Assembly: GCF_000236705.1 (NCBI RefSeq)
Contig: NC_016599.1
Span: 1,798,001-1,862,000 of the forward strand
Direction: 5' to 3'
Source: Owenweeksia hongkongensis DSM 17368
Lineage (GTDB): Bacteria > Bacteroidota > Bacteroidia > Flavobacteriales > Schleiferiaceae
Length of the DNA: 64,000 nt
A model generated the notes under the pieces. That model had not been told where the DNA came from. It did no database searches and saw nothing but the letters and a program-made list of their open reading frames with translations. Within the stretch, counting starts at the first letter, position 1, and every line of letters begins with the position of its first letter. Shown here in pieces: positions 8,107 to 17,864 of this stretch. Both the position numbers and the translations under genes were made by a program.

Positions 8107-9339
8107 TTACAACTTAATCTCTACCTGATTGGCCAACAGGTCATCCAGAGTTTGTCTTTTGGTGATCAGATGTGCTTTGCCTTTGTGGATCAAAACTTCA
8201 GCCGGCTTGTATCGGCTGTTGTAGTTATTCGCCATGGTAAAGCAATAAGCACCGGCATTGCGGAAGCAAAGAATATCATCTTCCTTAATTTCATTGATCT
8301 GACGATCGCTGGCAAAAGTGTCGGTCTCACAGATGTAGCCCACTACCGTGTAAACACGCTTTTTACCAGCAGGATTACTCACGTTTTCGATGTGGTGATA
8401 CGAATCATAAAACATAGGACGAATCAAGTGATTCATTCCGGTGTCTACTCCTGCAAAAACAGTGGCAGTGGTTTGTTTTATCACATTTACTTTACAGAAA
8501 AAGTAGCCTGACTCACTTACCAAAAACTTACCTGGTTCAAACTCGATTTCAAGCTCGCGGCCATATTCTGCACAAAATTCCTTGAAAATCTTAGTCATCT
8601 TTTTACCAAGCTCTTCCACATCGGTAGAAATATCATTTGGCTTATAAGCCACCTTAAAGCCACTACCAAAGTCAATATATTTCAAATCAGGGAAGTCGCG
8701 AGCTACATTCAGCAATAAGTCCGCTCCTTGGAGGAAAACATCAACATCCAAAATGTCGCTACCTGTGTGCATGTGCACACCTTCTACTTTTATACCCAGG
8801 CTTTTTACCAAACGCTCCAAGTGGCGGGTTTGATGAATGGAAATACCAAACTTTGAATCGATATGTCCAACGGAAATCTTAATGTTTCCACCAGCCATAA
8901 TGTGTGGGTTCAAACGAATACACACAGGATATGTTCCACCATAGTAGCTACCAAATTGCTCAAGAATACTCAGATTGTCGATATTAATTCGAACACCAAA
9001 ATCTACCGCCTTTTTGATTTCCTCAAAAGAAACTCCGTTTGGTGTAAAGATGATGTCATCGGGTGCAAACCCAGCTTTTAGCCCAAGCTGCACTTCCTGA
9101 ATAGAAACAGTATCGAGCCCACTTCCCAAATCTTTGAAAAAGCGCAAAACGTTGATATTACTAAGAGCCTTGCAAGCGTAGTTCATCTTGTGTTTGGTAC
9201 CCTTAAAAGCTTTTGTCAACCGTTTATACTGCGCCTCCATTTTGGCGGTATCGTAAACATAAAGCGGAGTACCATACTCCTTACAAAGGTCAAGAGCATT
9301 CACTCCTGAAATCTGATAATTTCCCTCAGTAATTTGCAT
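8107..9339 (-). CDS. lysA: Diaminopimelate decarboxylase
   Basis: A 410-aa fold-type III PLP decarboxylase that converts meso-diaminopimelate to lysine. The PLP lysine is K57 in NYACKALSN; HMHTGSDI, the glycine-rich DFGSGF and EFEPGKFLV phosphate-binding segments, and CETDTFASDR (active-site Cys-Glu of the partner subunit) are all present. Length is normal. It is the last large gene of the minus-strand run, with terminators both before and after it, so it is a separate transcription unit from the sugar cluster. Confidence 0.95.
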   Translation of the reverse strand: MQITEGNYQISGVNALDLCKEYGTPLYVYDTAKMEAQYKRLTKAFKGTKHKMNYACKALSNINVLRFFKDLGSGLDTVSIQEVQLGLKAGFAPDDIIFTPNGVSFEEIKKAVDFGVRINIDNLSILEQFGSYYGGTYPVCIRLNPHIMAGGNIKISVGHIDSKFGISIHQTRHLERLVKSLGIKVEGVHMHTGSDILDVDVFLQGADLLLNVARDFPDLKYIDFGSGFKVAYKPNDISTDVEELGKKMTKIFKEFCAEYGRELEIEFEPGKFLVSESGYFFCKVNVIKQTTATVFAGVDTGMNHLIRPMFYDSYHHIENVSNPAGKKRVYTVVGYICETDTFASDRQINEIKEDDILCFRNAGAYCFTMANNYNSRYKPAEVLIHKGKAHLITKRQTLDDLLANQVEIKL

Positions 9340-9371
9340 TTTGAAACTAATTATTAATCGTGTTTATAAAT

Positions 9372-9404
9372 AAAAAAAGGGAGGACTTTACCTAAAAGCC
9401 TCCC
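9372..9404 (-). terminator. Rho-independent terminator of the nucleotide-sugar cluster
   Basis: On the minus strand GGGAGG and CCTCCC pair around a loop and are followed by TTTTTTT. It closes the rfbB transcript and lies just upstream of lysA. Confidence 0.85.
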
Positions 9405-9432
9405 TCAATAATATATTGATAGCGGGTCGCTT

Positions 9433-10491
9433 TTAGCGCTCGTTATACATCTGTTTATAGTACTTCTTGTAGTCACCAGAGGTAACATTGTTTAGCCACT
9501 CATCATTTTGAAGGTACCAATCTATAGTTTCAGAAAGGCCCTCTTCAAAAGTAACCGATGGCTCCCAGCCCAACTCGTTCTTAATTTTATTGGCATCAAT
9601 AGCATATCGTCTATCGTGACCTGGGCGGTCGGTTACATAGGTAATCAACTTTTCAGATTCGCCAACTTCACGGCCCAATTTTTCGTCCATCTGCTTAATC
9701 AAAATCTTGATTAAGTCAATATTTTGCCACTCGTTAAAACCACCAATATTGTAGGTCTCACCTTCTTTTCCATCATGGAAAACCTGATCAATGGCACGAG
9801 CGTGATCAATCACATAAAGCCAGTCACGGGTGTATTTACCATCTCCGTATACAGGCAGTGATTTGTTGTGTTTTATGTTGTGAATAAACAATGGAATCAA
9901 CTTCTCAGGAAACTGATTTGGACCATAGTTATTGGAACAGTTTGTAATCACGTGCGGCAAACCATAGGTTTCACCATAAGCTCTCACAAAATGATCAGAA
10001 CTTGCTTTAGAAGCAGAGTATGGAGAGTTTGGATCGTAAGAAGTAGTCTCCTCAAAAAGACCCGTTTCTCCTAATGTTCCATACACCTCATCTGTACTAA
10101 TGTGGTAAAAAAGCTTGCCTTCAAAATTACCTTTCCAGGTATCTCTGAAAGAGTTTAGCAAGTTTACAGTGCCAATGATGTTTGTCTTTACAAAACTAAG
10201 AGGATCAGTGATAGAGCGATCGACATGACTTTCTGCTGCCAAATGAATTACACTGTCAAACTTATAATCAGCAAACAGCTTGTCCATGGCATCACCATCC
10301 ACAATGTCAGCTTTTATAAACTCGTAATTCTCTTTATCCTCAATATCCTTAAGATTTTCAAGATTACCCGCATAGGTAAGAGCATCAAGGTTATAAATCT
10401 TGTATTCAGGATATTTATTTACGAAAAGACGCACCACATGTGAACCGATAAAACCGGCACCACCTGTGATTAATATTTTTTTAGCTGACAT
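9433..10491 (-). CDS. rfbB: dTDP-glucose 4,6-dehydratase
   Basis: A 352-aa extended SDR. The NAD-binding motif GGAGFIGSH begins at residue 10, the catalytic STDE is at 132-135 (Asp and Glu that set RmlB apart from epimerases), and YSASK is at 158-162. It converts dTDP-glucose to dTDP-4-keto-6-deoxyglucose, the entry to rhamnose or amino-deoxysugars. The partners rmlA, rmlC and rmlD are not in the window. Last gene of the sugar cluster, 64 bp from galE. Confidence 0.95.
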   Translation of the reverse strand: MSAKKILITGGAGFIGSHVVRLFVNKYPEYKIYNLDALTYAGNLENLKDIEDKENYEFIKADIVDGDAMDKLFADYKFDSVIHLAAESHVDRSITDPLSFVKTNIIGTVNLLNSFRDTWKGNFEGKLFYHISTDEVYGTLGETGLFEETTSYDPNSPYSASKASSDHFVRAYGETYGLPHVITNCSNNYGPNQFPEKLIPLFIHNIKHNKSLPVYGDGKYTRDWLYVIDHARAIDQVFHDGKEGETYNIGGFNEWQNIDLIKILIKQMDEKLGREVGESEKLITYVTDRPGHDRRYAIDANKIKNELGWEPSVTFEEGLSETIDWYLQNDEWLNNVTSGDYKKYYKQMYNER

Positions 10492-10555
10492 GCTTTAAAA
10501 TTTGTGCAAAGAAAGTAAAACTCTCTAATTAAGTATGGCTTAGTTGTATTGTAAA

Positions 10556-11596
10556 TCAGGACTTAACTTTATCAGCCATTTCCTGTCTTATTTTCTTTTC
10601 CCATCGCCAGGCATCTGCCATGGCATCATCTAAAGTTTTTTCGGTAGTCCAGCCCAAAACCTCATTGGCTTTAGTCGTGTCTGCATAAGCTGCAGTTACA
10701 TCACCGGGTCTGCGATCTACAATTTTGTAGTTCAGCTTTTCTCCAGAAACTTTCTCGAAAGATTGAATTACTTCAAGAACTGTGCTGCCAGTCCCTGTTC
10801 CTAGATTAAAAACTTCGTAGTTATCCGCGTTCTTTTTGCTAACCAAACGCTCAACAGCTATCACGTGTGCCTTGGCTACGTCCACCACATGAATATAGTC
10901 GCGCACACAAGTGCCATCGCGGGTTTCATAATCATTGCCAAAAACTGCAAGTTGCTCACGCAAACCAATAGCCGTTTGGGTAACGTATGGTACCAAATTA
11001 AGCGGAACACCAAGAGGAAGTTCACCAATCTTAGCTGTTGGGTGAGCCCCAATCGGGTTAAAATATCTTAGAGAAACAACGTTGAAATTATGCGCACGAA
11101 TGGCATCTTTCAAAATCTCCTCCCCTACTTGTTTTGTATTTCCATAAGGAGAAAGCGCTTCTACCACAGGGCTGTTTTCGGTAATGGGCAAATCATCCGT
11201 TTCGCCATATACCGTACAGCTGCTGCTGAATATCAAGTTATCCAAGTCATAATCACGCATCCCTTGTAGGATGTGAACCAACGATCCAAAATTATTCTCG
11301 TAATACTCCAGTGGCTTATGCACAGACTCACCCACAGCCTTGTAAGCCGCAAAGTGAATTACACCGTCAATATCTTTATGATTTTCAAAAAAGGAATAGA
11401 CAGCGCTTTTGTCTTTAAGATCCAGCTCCACAAACTCCGGCTTTTGATTAGTGATACTTACGATCCTTTCCAACACATCACTTGTTGTGTTGCTCAAATC
11501 ATCAATAATCACCGCTTCGTGACCTGCCTGCTGCAGCTCCACCACAGTATGTGAACCGATAAATCCCAAACCACCGGTTACAAGAATTTTAGCCAT
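10556..11596 (-). CDS. galE: UDP-glucose 4-epimerase
   Basis: A 346-aa extended SDR with GGLGFIGSH near the N-terminus, SSSCTVYG at 124-131 and YGNTK at 151-155, the catalytic Ser/Tyr/Lys set. [10 protein letters not shown] and the [11 protein letters not shown] segment are typical of GalE. It interconverts UDP-glucose and UDP-galactose (possibly the GlcNAc/GalNAc pair). Its start overlaps the end of the UDP-xylose synthase gene by 8 bp, so the two are translated together. Confidence 0.93.
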   Translation of the reverse strand: MAKILVTGGLGFIGSHTVVELQQAGHEAVIIDDLSNTTSDVLERIVSITNQKPEFVELDLKDKSAVYSFFENHKDIDGVIHFAAYKAVGESVHKPLEYYENNFGSLVHILQGMRDYDLDNLIFSSSCTVYGETDDLPITENSPVVEALSPYGNTKQVGEEILKDAIRAHNFNVVSLRYFNPIGAHPTAKIGELPLGVPLNLVPYVTQTAIGLREQLAVFGNDYETRDGTCVRDYIHVVDVAKAHVIAVERLVSKKNADNYEVFNLGTGTGSTVLEVIQSFEKVSGEKLNYKIVDRRPGDVTAAYADTTKANEVLGWTTEKTLDDAMADAWRWEKKIRQEMADKVKS

Positions 11597-12596
11597 TTGC
11601 TTCTACTTTTGCTTTGCGGATATAGCCTTCAAAATCTTTATGCTCTTTTTTGTAAAGCTCATCTTCAGGAAGGTTCTTAAAATAATCATAAGTGATTTTT
11701 AAACCTTCAGCACGATTTACTTTTGGCTCCCATCCAAGAATTTCGCGGGCCTTAGTAATGTTTGGCTGGCGCTGAGTAGGATCATCTTTAGGAAGATCTT
11801 GGTAAATCACTTTTTGGGTGGTTCCTGTCAATTTGATAATCTCCTCCGCAAAATCGCCAATTGTGATTTCATCAGGGTTACCAATGTTTACCGGCTGAGC
11901 ATAATCACTCAAAAGCAAACGGTAAATACCTTCTACCAAATCATCAACATAGCAGAAAGAACGCGTTTGCGAACCATCACCAAATACAGTAAGATCTTCA
12001 CCGCGCAAAGCCTGGCCAATGAAGGCTGGCAATACACGACCATCATTTAGACGCATACGTGGCCCGTAAGTGTTAAAAATACGGATGATGCGGGTTTCTA
12101 AACCATGATACGTATGGTAAGCCATAGTCATAGCTTCCTGAAAACGCTTGGCTTCATCATACACACCGCGTGGACCAACAGGGTTTACATGTCCCCAATA
12201 TTCTTCTGTTTGAGGATGAACTTCAGGGTCACCGTACACCTCAGAGGTAGAAGCCACCAAAATACGCGCTCCTTTAGCCATAGCTAAACCAAGGCAATTG
12301 TGCGTTCCCAAAGAACCTACCTTCAAAGTTTGAATAGGAATCTTTAGGTAATCAATAGGGCTGGCTGGTGAGGCAAAGTGCAGGATATAATCCAACTCAC
12401 CAGGAACGTGGATAAACTTAGAAACGTCATGATGACAAAACTCAAAGTTTTCAAGTGCAAAAAGGTGCTCAATATTTTTAAGGTCACCGGTAATGAGATT
12501 GTCCATCCCAATTACGTGGTATCCTTCTTTTATAAAACGATCACAGAGATGTGAACCTAAAAATCCGGCAGCTCCGGTAATTAATATTCTTTTCAT
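11589..12596 (-). CDS. UDP-glucuronate decarboxylase (UDP-xylose synthase)
   Basis: Start chosen at [17 protein letters not shown] (ATG 12594-12596), which puts the Rossmann motif at the N-terminus; the frame is open 84 bp further upstream, but that would run into ugd. 335 aa. Signature segments include [36 protein letters not shown], the catalytic YDEAKR and [11 protein letters not shown], all characteristic of UXS. It converts UDP-glucuronate to UDP-xylose, directly downstream (1 bp) of ugd which makes UDP-glucuronate. Confidence 0.92.
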   Translation of the reverse strand: MKRILITGAAGFLGSHLCDRFIKEGYHVIGMDNLITGDLKNIEHLFALENFEFCHHDVSKFIHVPGELDYILHFASPASPIDYLKIPIQTLKVGSLGTHNCLGLAMAKGARILVASTSEVYGDPEVHPQTEEYWGHVNPVGPRGVYDEAKRFQEAMTMAYHTYHGLETRIIRIFNTYGPRMRLNDGRVLPAFIGQALRGEDLTVFGDGSQTRSFCYVDDLVEGIYRLLLSDYAQPVNIGNPDEITIGDFAEEIIKLTGTTQKVIYQDLPKDDPTQRQPNITKAREILGWEPKVNRAEGLKITYDYFKNLPEDELYKKEHKDFEGYIRKAKVEANG

Positions 12597-12597
12597 C

Positions 12598-13917
12598 TTA
12601 AAGTGATTTAATTCCGATGCTGTGGTATTCAATTCCCTGACGCTCCATTTCTGCTCTGTCAAAGATGTTTCTACCATCAAAGATTAGGTTGTTCTTTAGG
12701 CGGGCTTTTACTTCGCTAAAGTCTGGAGCTTTAAACTCTGACCATTCGGTTACTACCAAGAGGGCATCTGCATCGCGTAGGGCGTCATATTCGTCTACTG
12801 CGTATTCTATTTTGTCCCCAATCATGTGCTTGGCTTCTTCTTTGGCTACCGGATCGTATGCGCAAACGGTTGCTCCTTCGGCCAATAGATTTTCAATAAT
12901 TACCAATGATGGTGCTTCGCGCATATCATCGGTGTTGGGCTTAAAGGATAGTCCCCACATGGCGAATTTCTTTCCGGAAAGGTTGCCAAATTTCTTCTTC
13001 ACCTTATTGAAAAGGACGTGCTTCTGGTCTTCGTTCACATCTTCTACCGATTGCAGGATACGCATTTCGTAACCATTTTCGCGGGCCGTACGTACCAATG
13101 CTTTTACATCTTTTGGGAAACAGCTACCTCCGTATCCAATACCCGGGTAGATGAATTTGTTGCCAATACGTGGATCTGAACCGATTCCTTTGCGTACCAA
13201 GTTCACATCAGCCCCCATCACTTCGCATAGGTTTGCGATGTCGTTCATAAAGCTAATCTTGGTAGCCAGCATAGCATTGGCGGCATATTTTGTCATTTCA
13301 GCGGAAGCGATATCCATGAAAATAACCGGGTGACCGTTTAGTACAAACGGATGATATAATTTTTCTAAAACCAAACGAGCGCGCTCACTTTCTATACCTA
13401 CCACAATGCGGTCTGGTTTCATAAAGTCGTTTACGGCTGCTCCTTCTTTTAAGAATTCTGGATTGGAAGCTACATCGTATTCAATGTTTACTCCACGGGC
13501 ATCCAAAGCGTTTTGAATGGCATTTTTCACCTTGGCCGCTGTGCCTACTGGCACGGTGCTTTTGGTGATGATTACGCCATAATCATTCATGTTTTCGCCA
13601 ATTTGGCGAGCCACGGTAAGCACATACTGAAGGTCGGCACTACCATCTTCTCCGGGAGGCGTTCCTACAGCGATAAAGGCTACATCGGCTCCTTTGATGC
13701 TTTCGGTCAAGTTAGTACTAAACTTCAATCGGCCTTTGTCATAATTGCGGTGTACCAATTTATCCAGCCCTGGTTCGTATATAGGCAAAATGCCTTGCTT
13801 TAGGTTTTCGATTTTCTTGGTATCTACGTCTACGCAAACTACATCGATACCTACTTCGGCCAAACATGTGCCCGTTACCAAGCCTACATAGCCTGTGCCT
13901 ACTACTACTATTTTCAT
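12598..13917 (-). CDS. ugd: UDP-glucose 6-dehydrogenase
   Basis: A 439-aa NAD-dependent two-step oxidase. GTGYVGL at 7-13 is the NAD site, TKSTVPVGT and [10 protein letters not shown] are conserved, and the catalytic cysteine is C266 in [10 protein letters not shown]. It produces UDP-glucuronate, used by the next gene to make UDP-xylose. A UDP-GlcNAc-specific variant (WbpA-like) cannot be excluded given the WbpE-like neighbour, but the sequence reads as ordinary Ugd. Confidence 0.93.
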   Translation of the reverse strand: MKIVVVGTGYVGLVTGTCLAEVGIDVVCVDVDTKKIENLKQGILPIYEPGLDKLVHRNYDKGRLKFSTNLTESIKGADVAFIAVGTPPGEDGSADLQYVLTVARQIGENMNDYGVIITKSTVPVGTAAKVKNAIQNALDARGVNIEYDVASNPEFLKEGAAVNDFMKPDRIVVGIESERARLVLEKLYHPFVLNGHPVIFMDIASAEMTKYAANAMLATKISFMNDIANLCEVMGADVNLVRKGIGSDPRIGNKFIYPGIGYGGSCFPKDVKALVRTARENGYEMRILQSVEDVNEDQKHVLFNKVKKKFGNLSGKKFAMWGLSFKPNTDDMREAPSLVIIENLLAEGATVCAYDPVAKEEAKHMIGDKIEYAVDEYDALRDADALLVVTEWSEFKAPDFSEVKARLKNNLIFDGRNIFDRAEMERQGIEYHSIGIKSL

Positions 13918-13974
13918 GCTTTTAGATTATTAAGAGTGTGATTCCCAAAGAGGTTTGGGCTTATGTTTCATTGT

Positions 13975-15102
13975 TTAATTGACAAATTCTAAAAATGACT
14001 CAGTGATAAACGTTAATTGCTCATCATCCAATTCGGAATGCATAGGTAACGAAATCACTTGACTTGCAAGCATCTCTGCCACTGGAAACTGCCCTTCAGT
14101 ATACCTATCATCCTGATACGCCTTTTGCATATGCAAGGGCACCGGATAGTAAATCATTGCAGGAATTCCCTTCCTGTTAAGGTGTTCGATAAGTTCAGCC
14201 CTGTCCACATCTTCTAACTTAAGAGTGTACTGATGAAAAACATGTGTACTACCTTTTACCTTCGCTGGTGTTTTTATTTTATCGCTTGCAGCAAATGCAT
14301 CACTGTAAAAATCAGCAGCTCTTTTGCGTGAAGCGTTATACGTATCCAAGTGAGGAAGTTTCTTTCTTAGTATTGCCGCCTGAATACTATCTAATCTAGA
14401 GTTCACGCCAATTTCATCGTGATAATAACGAACTGTCATTCCATGATTGGCAATCACACGAAGCTTCTCTGCATACTCATCATTTTGAGTAAAAATGGCT
14501 CCTCCATCTCCAAAGCATCCTAAATTTTTACTTGGGAAAAATGATGTAGTCCCTATATCACCCATGGTTCCAGCCTTAGCGGTGGTTCCATCAGCAAATG
14601 TGTAATCTGCACCAATGGCCTGAGCTGTATCTTCTATCACAAACAAGTTATGCTCCTTGGCGATTTTCATGATCGCCTCCATATCGGCACATTGCCCAAA
14701 AAGGTGTACAGGAACTATCGCTTTAGTTTTTGGAGTAATTGCTTTTTCCACCTCTTGCGGATCTAGCATAAATGTATCTGGATCAACATCCACCAATACT
14801 GGAGTCAATCCTAAAAGAGCAATCACTTCGGCTGTAGCCACAAATGTAAAAGTAGCCGTAATCACCTCATCACCGGGCTTTAACCCTAGCGCCATCATCG
14901 CCATTTGTAAAGCATCAGTACCGTTAGCACATGGTATTACATGTTTTACTTTCAGATATTCTTCAAGTTCTTTCTGGAAATTCTTTACCTCAGGACCATT
15001 GATGTAGGCCGAAGAACGAATAACCTCAAGCACTGACTGATCAACATCCTCCTGTATCTTTTCATATTGGCTGACAAGGTCAACCATCTGAATTTTTTTC
15101 AT
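13975..15102 (-). CDS. DegT/DnrJ/EryC1/StrS sugar aminotransferase, WbpE-like
   Basis: Start at MKKIQMVDLVSQYEK (ATG 15100-15102), placed 20 bp after a TAnnTTTG box; a longer frame would add 78 residues of low quality. 375 aa. CANGTDALQ, EDTAQAIGA (Asp158) and TSFFPSKNLGCFGDGGAI with PLP lysine K192, then GVNSRLDSIQAAIL, closely match the pattern of WbpE-type UDP-3-keto-sugar aminotransferases. It is therefore likely to make a 3-amino sugar nucleotide for polysaccharide, with glutamate as donor. First gene of the minus-strand sugar cluster. Confidence 0.88.
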   Translation of the reverse strand: MKKIQMVDLVSQYEKIQEDVDQSVLEVIRSSAYINGPEVKNFQKELEEYLKVKHVIPCANGTDALQMAMMALGLKPGDEVITATFTFVATAEVIALLGLTPVLVDVDPDTFMLDPQEVEKAITPKTKAIVPVHLFGQCADMEAIMKIAKEHNLFVIEDTAQAIGADYTFADGTTAKAGTMGDIGTTSFFPSKNLGCFGDGGAIFTQNDEYAEKLRVIANHGMTVRYYHDEIGVNSRLDSIQAAILRKKLPHLDTYNASRKRAADFYSDAFAASDKIKTPAKVKGSTHVFHQYTLKLEDVDRAELIEHLNRKGIPAMIYYPVPLHMQKAYQDDRYTEGQFPVAEMLASQVISLPMHSELDDEQLTFITESFLEFVN

Positions 15103-15122
15103 TGGGTGATTTTTGTATTGAG

Positions 15123-15130
15123 CAAATATA
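15123..15130 (-). promoter_or_regulatory. Bacteroidota -7 box of the sugar cluster
   Basis: Minus-strand TATATTTG matches TAnnTTTG and ends 20 bp before the aminotransferase ATG. No clear TTTG -33 box is seen. Confidence 0.5.
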
Positions 15131-15218
15131 TACATCGACACAAAAAACTCAGGCTTATTATACTTTAAACTCATTTTTATTATCGGTGTCCTACACAATA
15201 TTGATATTAAAGACCCCG

Positions 15219-15251
15219 TTGCGCTATTCCCGCAATGAAAACCTAAATTTG
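15219..15251 (+). promoter_or_regulatory. Bacteroidota sigma-A-type promoter
   Basis: TTG at 15219-15221 and TAAATTTG at 15244-15251 are separated by 22 nt, matching the TTTG/TAnnTTTG consensus. The -7 box ends 16 nt before the ATG of the barrel gene at 15268. Confidence 0.65.
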
Positions 15252-15267
15252 CCGAACAGATTTCAAT

Positions 15268-16026
15268 ATGAAAAGATTCATTATACTTTTTACACTTTTG
15301 GCAACGGCCTCCATAGTATATGGACAGCGCAGCCAAAAAGCAGCTTCGGCTTGGCTAATTCAACCGTCCTACTCCTACTTATTTTCCGGTGGCGACATGG
15401 AAAATCGCTTTGGCGACTTTATGGGTGTGGGGCTAGGTGTAGGTTACAAAACCGCTAATAATTGGATAGTAAGTGTGGATGCACAGTTTACTTTTGGTAA
15501 TAATGTGAAAAATGTAGGACCGCTGCTGAATACAATGCTTACGAAAAAAGGCAACATACTTAATGAAACAGGAAACTATGGCGACATTGATGTAAACCAA
15601 CGCGGATGGCTTGGCTCTTTAGATGTTTCCAAAACTTTCAACTTTTTGAGTGTAAACCCTAACTCCGGTATAAATCTATTATTTGGAGCTGGCGGTTTGT
15701 GGCATTATATAAACTTTAACACCCCGGGAAAAGACATCCCACAGGTAATGGGTGAGTATGACAAAGGCTATGATGAAATGAGTGGCGGCTTTATGCTAAA
15801 GCAATCCATCGGCTACGTATACCTGAGCCGTAACAGAAGGGTGAACTTTAAAATTTCATTTGAAATAATGGAAGCTTTCACTACCAACTATCGCAAGTTT
15901 AGCTACAGCACAGGTAAGCCGGTAACCGGCACCATGAATGATTTCATTTATGGATTCAAAGCGCAATGGATACTTCCGATATATGGAACCCAATCCACTG
16001 GTGGCAATCACTATTACTACGATTGA
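15268..16026 (+). CDS. Outer-membrane beta-barrel protein (unknown function)
   Basis: A 252-aa protein with the signal peptide MKRFIILFTLLATASIVYGQ. The mature part alternates polar and hydrophobic residues in strand-sized blocks (GVGLGVGYKTANNWIVSVDAQ, INLLFGAGGLWHYINF, KISFEIMEAF) as in Bacteroidota 8-10-strand barrels. No enzymatic motif. Its stop overlaps the waaA start (TGATG), so it is in the same operon as Kdo transferase, which suggests a role connected with the outer membrane or LPS. Confidence 0.75.
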   Translation: MKRFIILFTLLATASIVYGQRSQKAASAWLIQPSYSYLFSGGDMENRFGDFMGVGLGVGYKTANNWIVSVDAQFTFGNNVKNVGPLLNTMLTKKGNILNETGNYGDIDVNQRGWLGSLDVSKTFNFLSVNPNSGINLLFGAGGLWHYINFNTPGKDIPQVMGEYDKGYDEMSGGFMLKQSIGYVYLSRNRRVNFKISFEIMEAFTTNYRKFSYSTGKPVTGTMNDFIYGFKAQWILPIYGTQSTGGNHYYYD

Positions 16027-17267
16027 TGTACCTGAATTTCTACAATTGGGCTATGCACCTCTTTGGCGCATCACTTGGCTTGGTAGGAAAATTTAATGAC
16101 AAGCTGAAAGCCGGATATGAAGGCCGGAAAAACCTATTCCCTCGATTGGAAAAAGCCCTTGATGGCGAAACTAAAATCATTTGGTTTCATGCCGCTTCCT
16201 TAGGTGAAGCTGAGCAAGCTGTGCCCATACTGGAAGCTGTACGCAAAGAATATAATCAGCACAAAATATTGCTAACTTTTTTTTCCCCTTCCGGGATGGA
16301 TCACTTTAAGAGAAAGGACTTGGCGGACTTTGTTTTTTACCTACCCTTAGACACAAAGTCTAACGCACGTAAATTTTTGGACATTGTAAAACCAGGACTG
16401 GCCTTTTTTGTGAAGTATGAGATATGGCCCAATTTCTTTAGAGAAGTCAAGCACCGTGGAATACCATTAATTATCGCTCCGGCTGTTTTCCTTCCTGATT
16501 TTTTTTACTTTAAGAATCCTCACAAAAAACACTTTATTCCTTTGCTAAAAGGAGCTGATCAAATATTGGTGCAGGATGAAAATTCACAAAAACTACTGGC
16601 TGAACATGGTGTAAAATCTAATATATGCGGAGATAGCCGATTTGACCGGGTATTGCAAAATGCCGCTACACCTTTTGAGGATAAAATTTTGCACGACTTT
16701 ACCCAAAACGCCACAACCCTTATTGGAGGAAGCACCTGGCAAAAAGGGGAAGAAATACTGGCAGAAGTCTTGAAGGCAAACCCTGATCTCAAAATGATAA
16801 TTGCTCCTCACAATATAAAAGAGGAAAATATAAAACGTGTATCGGATTTATTTAAACCCTACGGAGCGTTTCGCTACAGCCAAGCAGGGCACCAAACCAC
16901 AGAAAGCCGTGTTTGTATAATTGATAACATTGGCCTACTGAGCCGCCTATACCGCTATGGCGACATGGCCTACATTGGCGGAGCCTTTGGCAAGGGAATT
17001 CACAACTCGCTGGAAGCGGCAGCTTATGGCCTACCTCTGTTTTTTGGGCCCAATCACCAAACTTTTATCGAGCCGCAGCTTATGCTAAAGGAAGGTTTTG
17101 CCACAGAGATAAAAGGTGCCAACGATTTACAAAAAGTACTAAACCCAATGCTAAAGGATAAGACTCATCTTAAAATCTTACAGCAGCAAGCGCGAACATT
17201 TGTAGAGCAAAATTCTGGCAGTGTGGATAAGGTAATGCTAAGCTTTAATACTTTGCTTCCAAAATAA
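16026..17267 (+). CDS. waaA: 3-deoxy-D-manno-octulosonic acid transferase
   Basis: Start at ATG 16026 (TGATG overlap with the barrel gene); 413 aa beginning MYLNFYNWAMHLFG, a short membrane-anchoring segment. GT30 family features: FHAASLGEAEQAVPI with the catalytic Glu, the KYEIWPNFF segment, GGSTWQKGE, GGAFGKGIHNSLEAAAYGLPLFFGP at the CMP-Kdo site. It adds Kdo to lipid A precursor at the inner membrane. Normal length. Confidence 0.93.
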   Translation: MYLNFYNWAMHLFGASLGLVGKFNDKLKAGYEGRKNLFPRLEKALDGETKIIWFHAASLGEAEQAVPILEAVRKEYNQHKILLTFFSPSGMDHFKRKDLADFVFYLPLDTKSNARKFLDIVKPGLAFFVKYEIWPNFFREVKHRGIPLIIAPAVFLPDFFYFKNPHKKHFIPLLKGADQILVQDENSQKLLAEHGVKSNICGDSRFDRVLQNAATPFEDKILHDFTQNATTLIGGSTWQKGEEILAEVLKANPDLKMIIAPHNIKEENIKRVSDLFKPYGAFRYSQAGHQTTESRVCIIDNIGLLSRLYRYGDMAYIGGAFGKGIHNSLEAAAYGLPLFFGPNHQTFIEPQLMLKEGFATEIKGANDLQKVLNPMLKDKTHLKILQQQARTFVEQNSGSVDKVMLSFNTLLPK

Positions 17268-17355
17268 AAAGCCTCAAAGCTACTTTCTAGAAATACTTTA
17301 GTCTTTATTACGGTAGTATTACAAAACGTATACGCAATAAAAGTAGCTCATTGAA

Positions 17356-17568
17356 GGACCAACCGGAAAACGCTATACAAAAAGCAGTTTAAGGAAAACA
17401 CTAAAACAAAGTTTAGAAACATGTTGTATTCGCAAATCGATTCGACTGCATGATTTACGTCACAGTATTGCGACTCACTTGTTGGAAGATGGCACAGATA
17501 TTCGGTATACACAGGCCCTGTCAGAACACAGCATCACAAAAACGACTGACCGCGTAGCAGCACCGTAG
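17356..17568 (+). pseudogene. C-terminal remnant of a tyrosine recombinase/integrase
   Basis: About 70 open codons end at TAG 17566-17568. They contain SIRLHDLRHSIATHLLEDG followed by TDIRYTQALSEHSITKTTDR, clearly the catalytic HxxR box and the second His region of XerC/D-like integrases. The usual LLGH is changed to LSEH, the catalytic tyrosine region (normally RYTH) reads RVAA, and everything upstream of the catalytic part is missing. It is therefore a dead fragment. It marks the left edge of the AT-rich accessory stretch and is followed at once by a 16-bp perfect palindrome (17564-17579, CGTAGAT-AA-ATCTACG). Confidence 0.85.
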
Positions 17569-17864
17569 ATAAATCTACGCACATGTAAGCATATACCGTA
17601 TCAGCCTGATTCAAACTTCTTATGTAAATAATTATATAACGTAAATTCCCGTTATACGCTCATTAACATTAGTTAAAAAGAATCTGCCTCCGTTCAATAA
17701 TTTAATCAATGTCAAGATTTCTGGATTAGGTAGAGTGCAAAGTTGCAAAACAGAACCTGCTGATATCGATCAAGTTCAGCTATTTTTAGCAAAAAATCAT
17801 TCTATATGGATTTTGGATCAAGCTATTGGTGCAGATATTGCAATAATTCAGAAAACTATACCAA
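17569..17864. other. Intergenic stretch after the integrase remnant
   Basis: Holds the CGTAGATAAATCTACG palindrome, an AT-rich segment with CGTAAATTCCCGTTATACGC (about 17640-17660), and an open frame without ATG (about 17655-17932) whose 3' half overlaps the hydrolase start out of frame (visible words: DIDQVQLFLAKNHSIWILDQ). The latter could be the debris of an earlier gene. No promoter is recognised. Confidence 0.45.

Noticed and set aside
7942-8511. Plus-strand 189-codon frame across GNAT and lysA
   Set aside because: It lies antisense to two strongly supported genes and crosses the lysA terminator.
13918-13974. CCCAAAcctcTTTGGG hairpin between the aminotransferase gene and ugd taken as a terminator
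   Set aside because: No T-run follows it on the minus strand, so at most it is a weak pause site.
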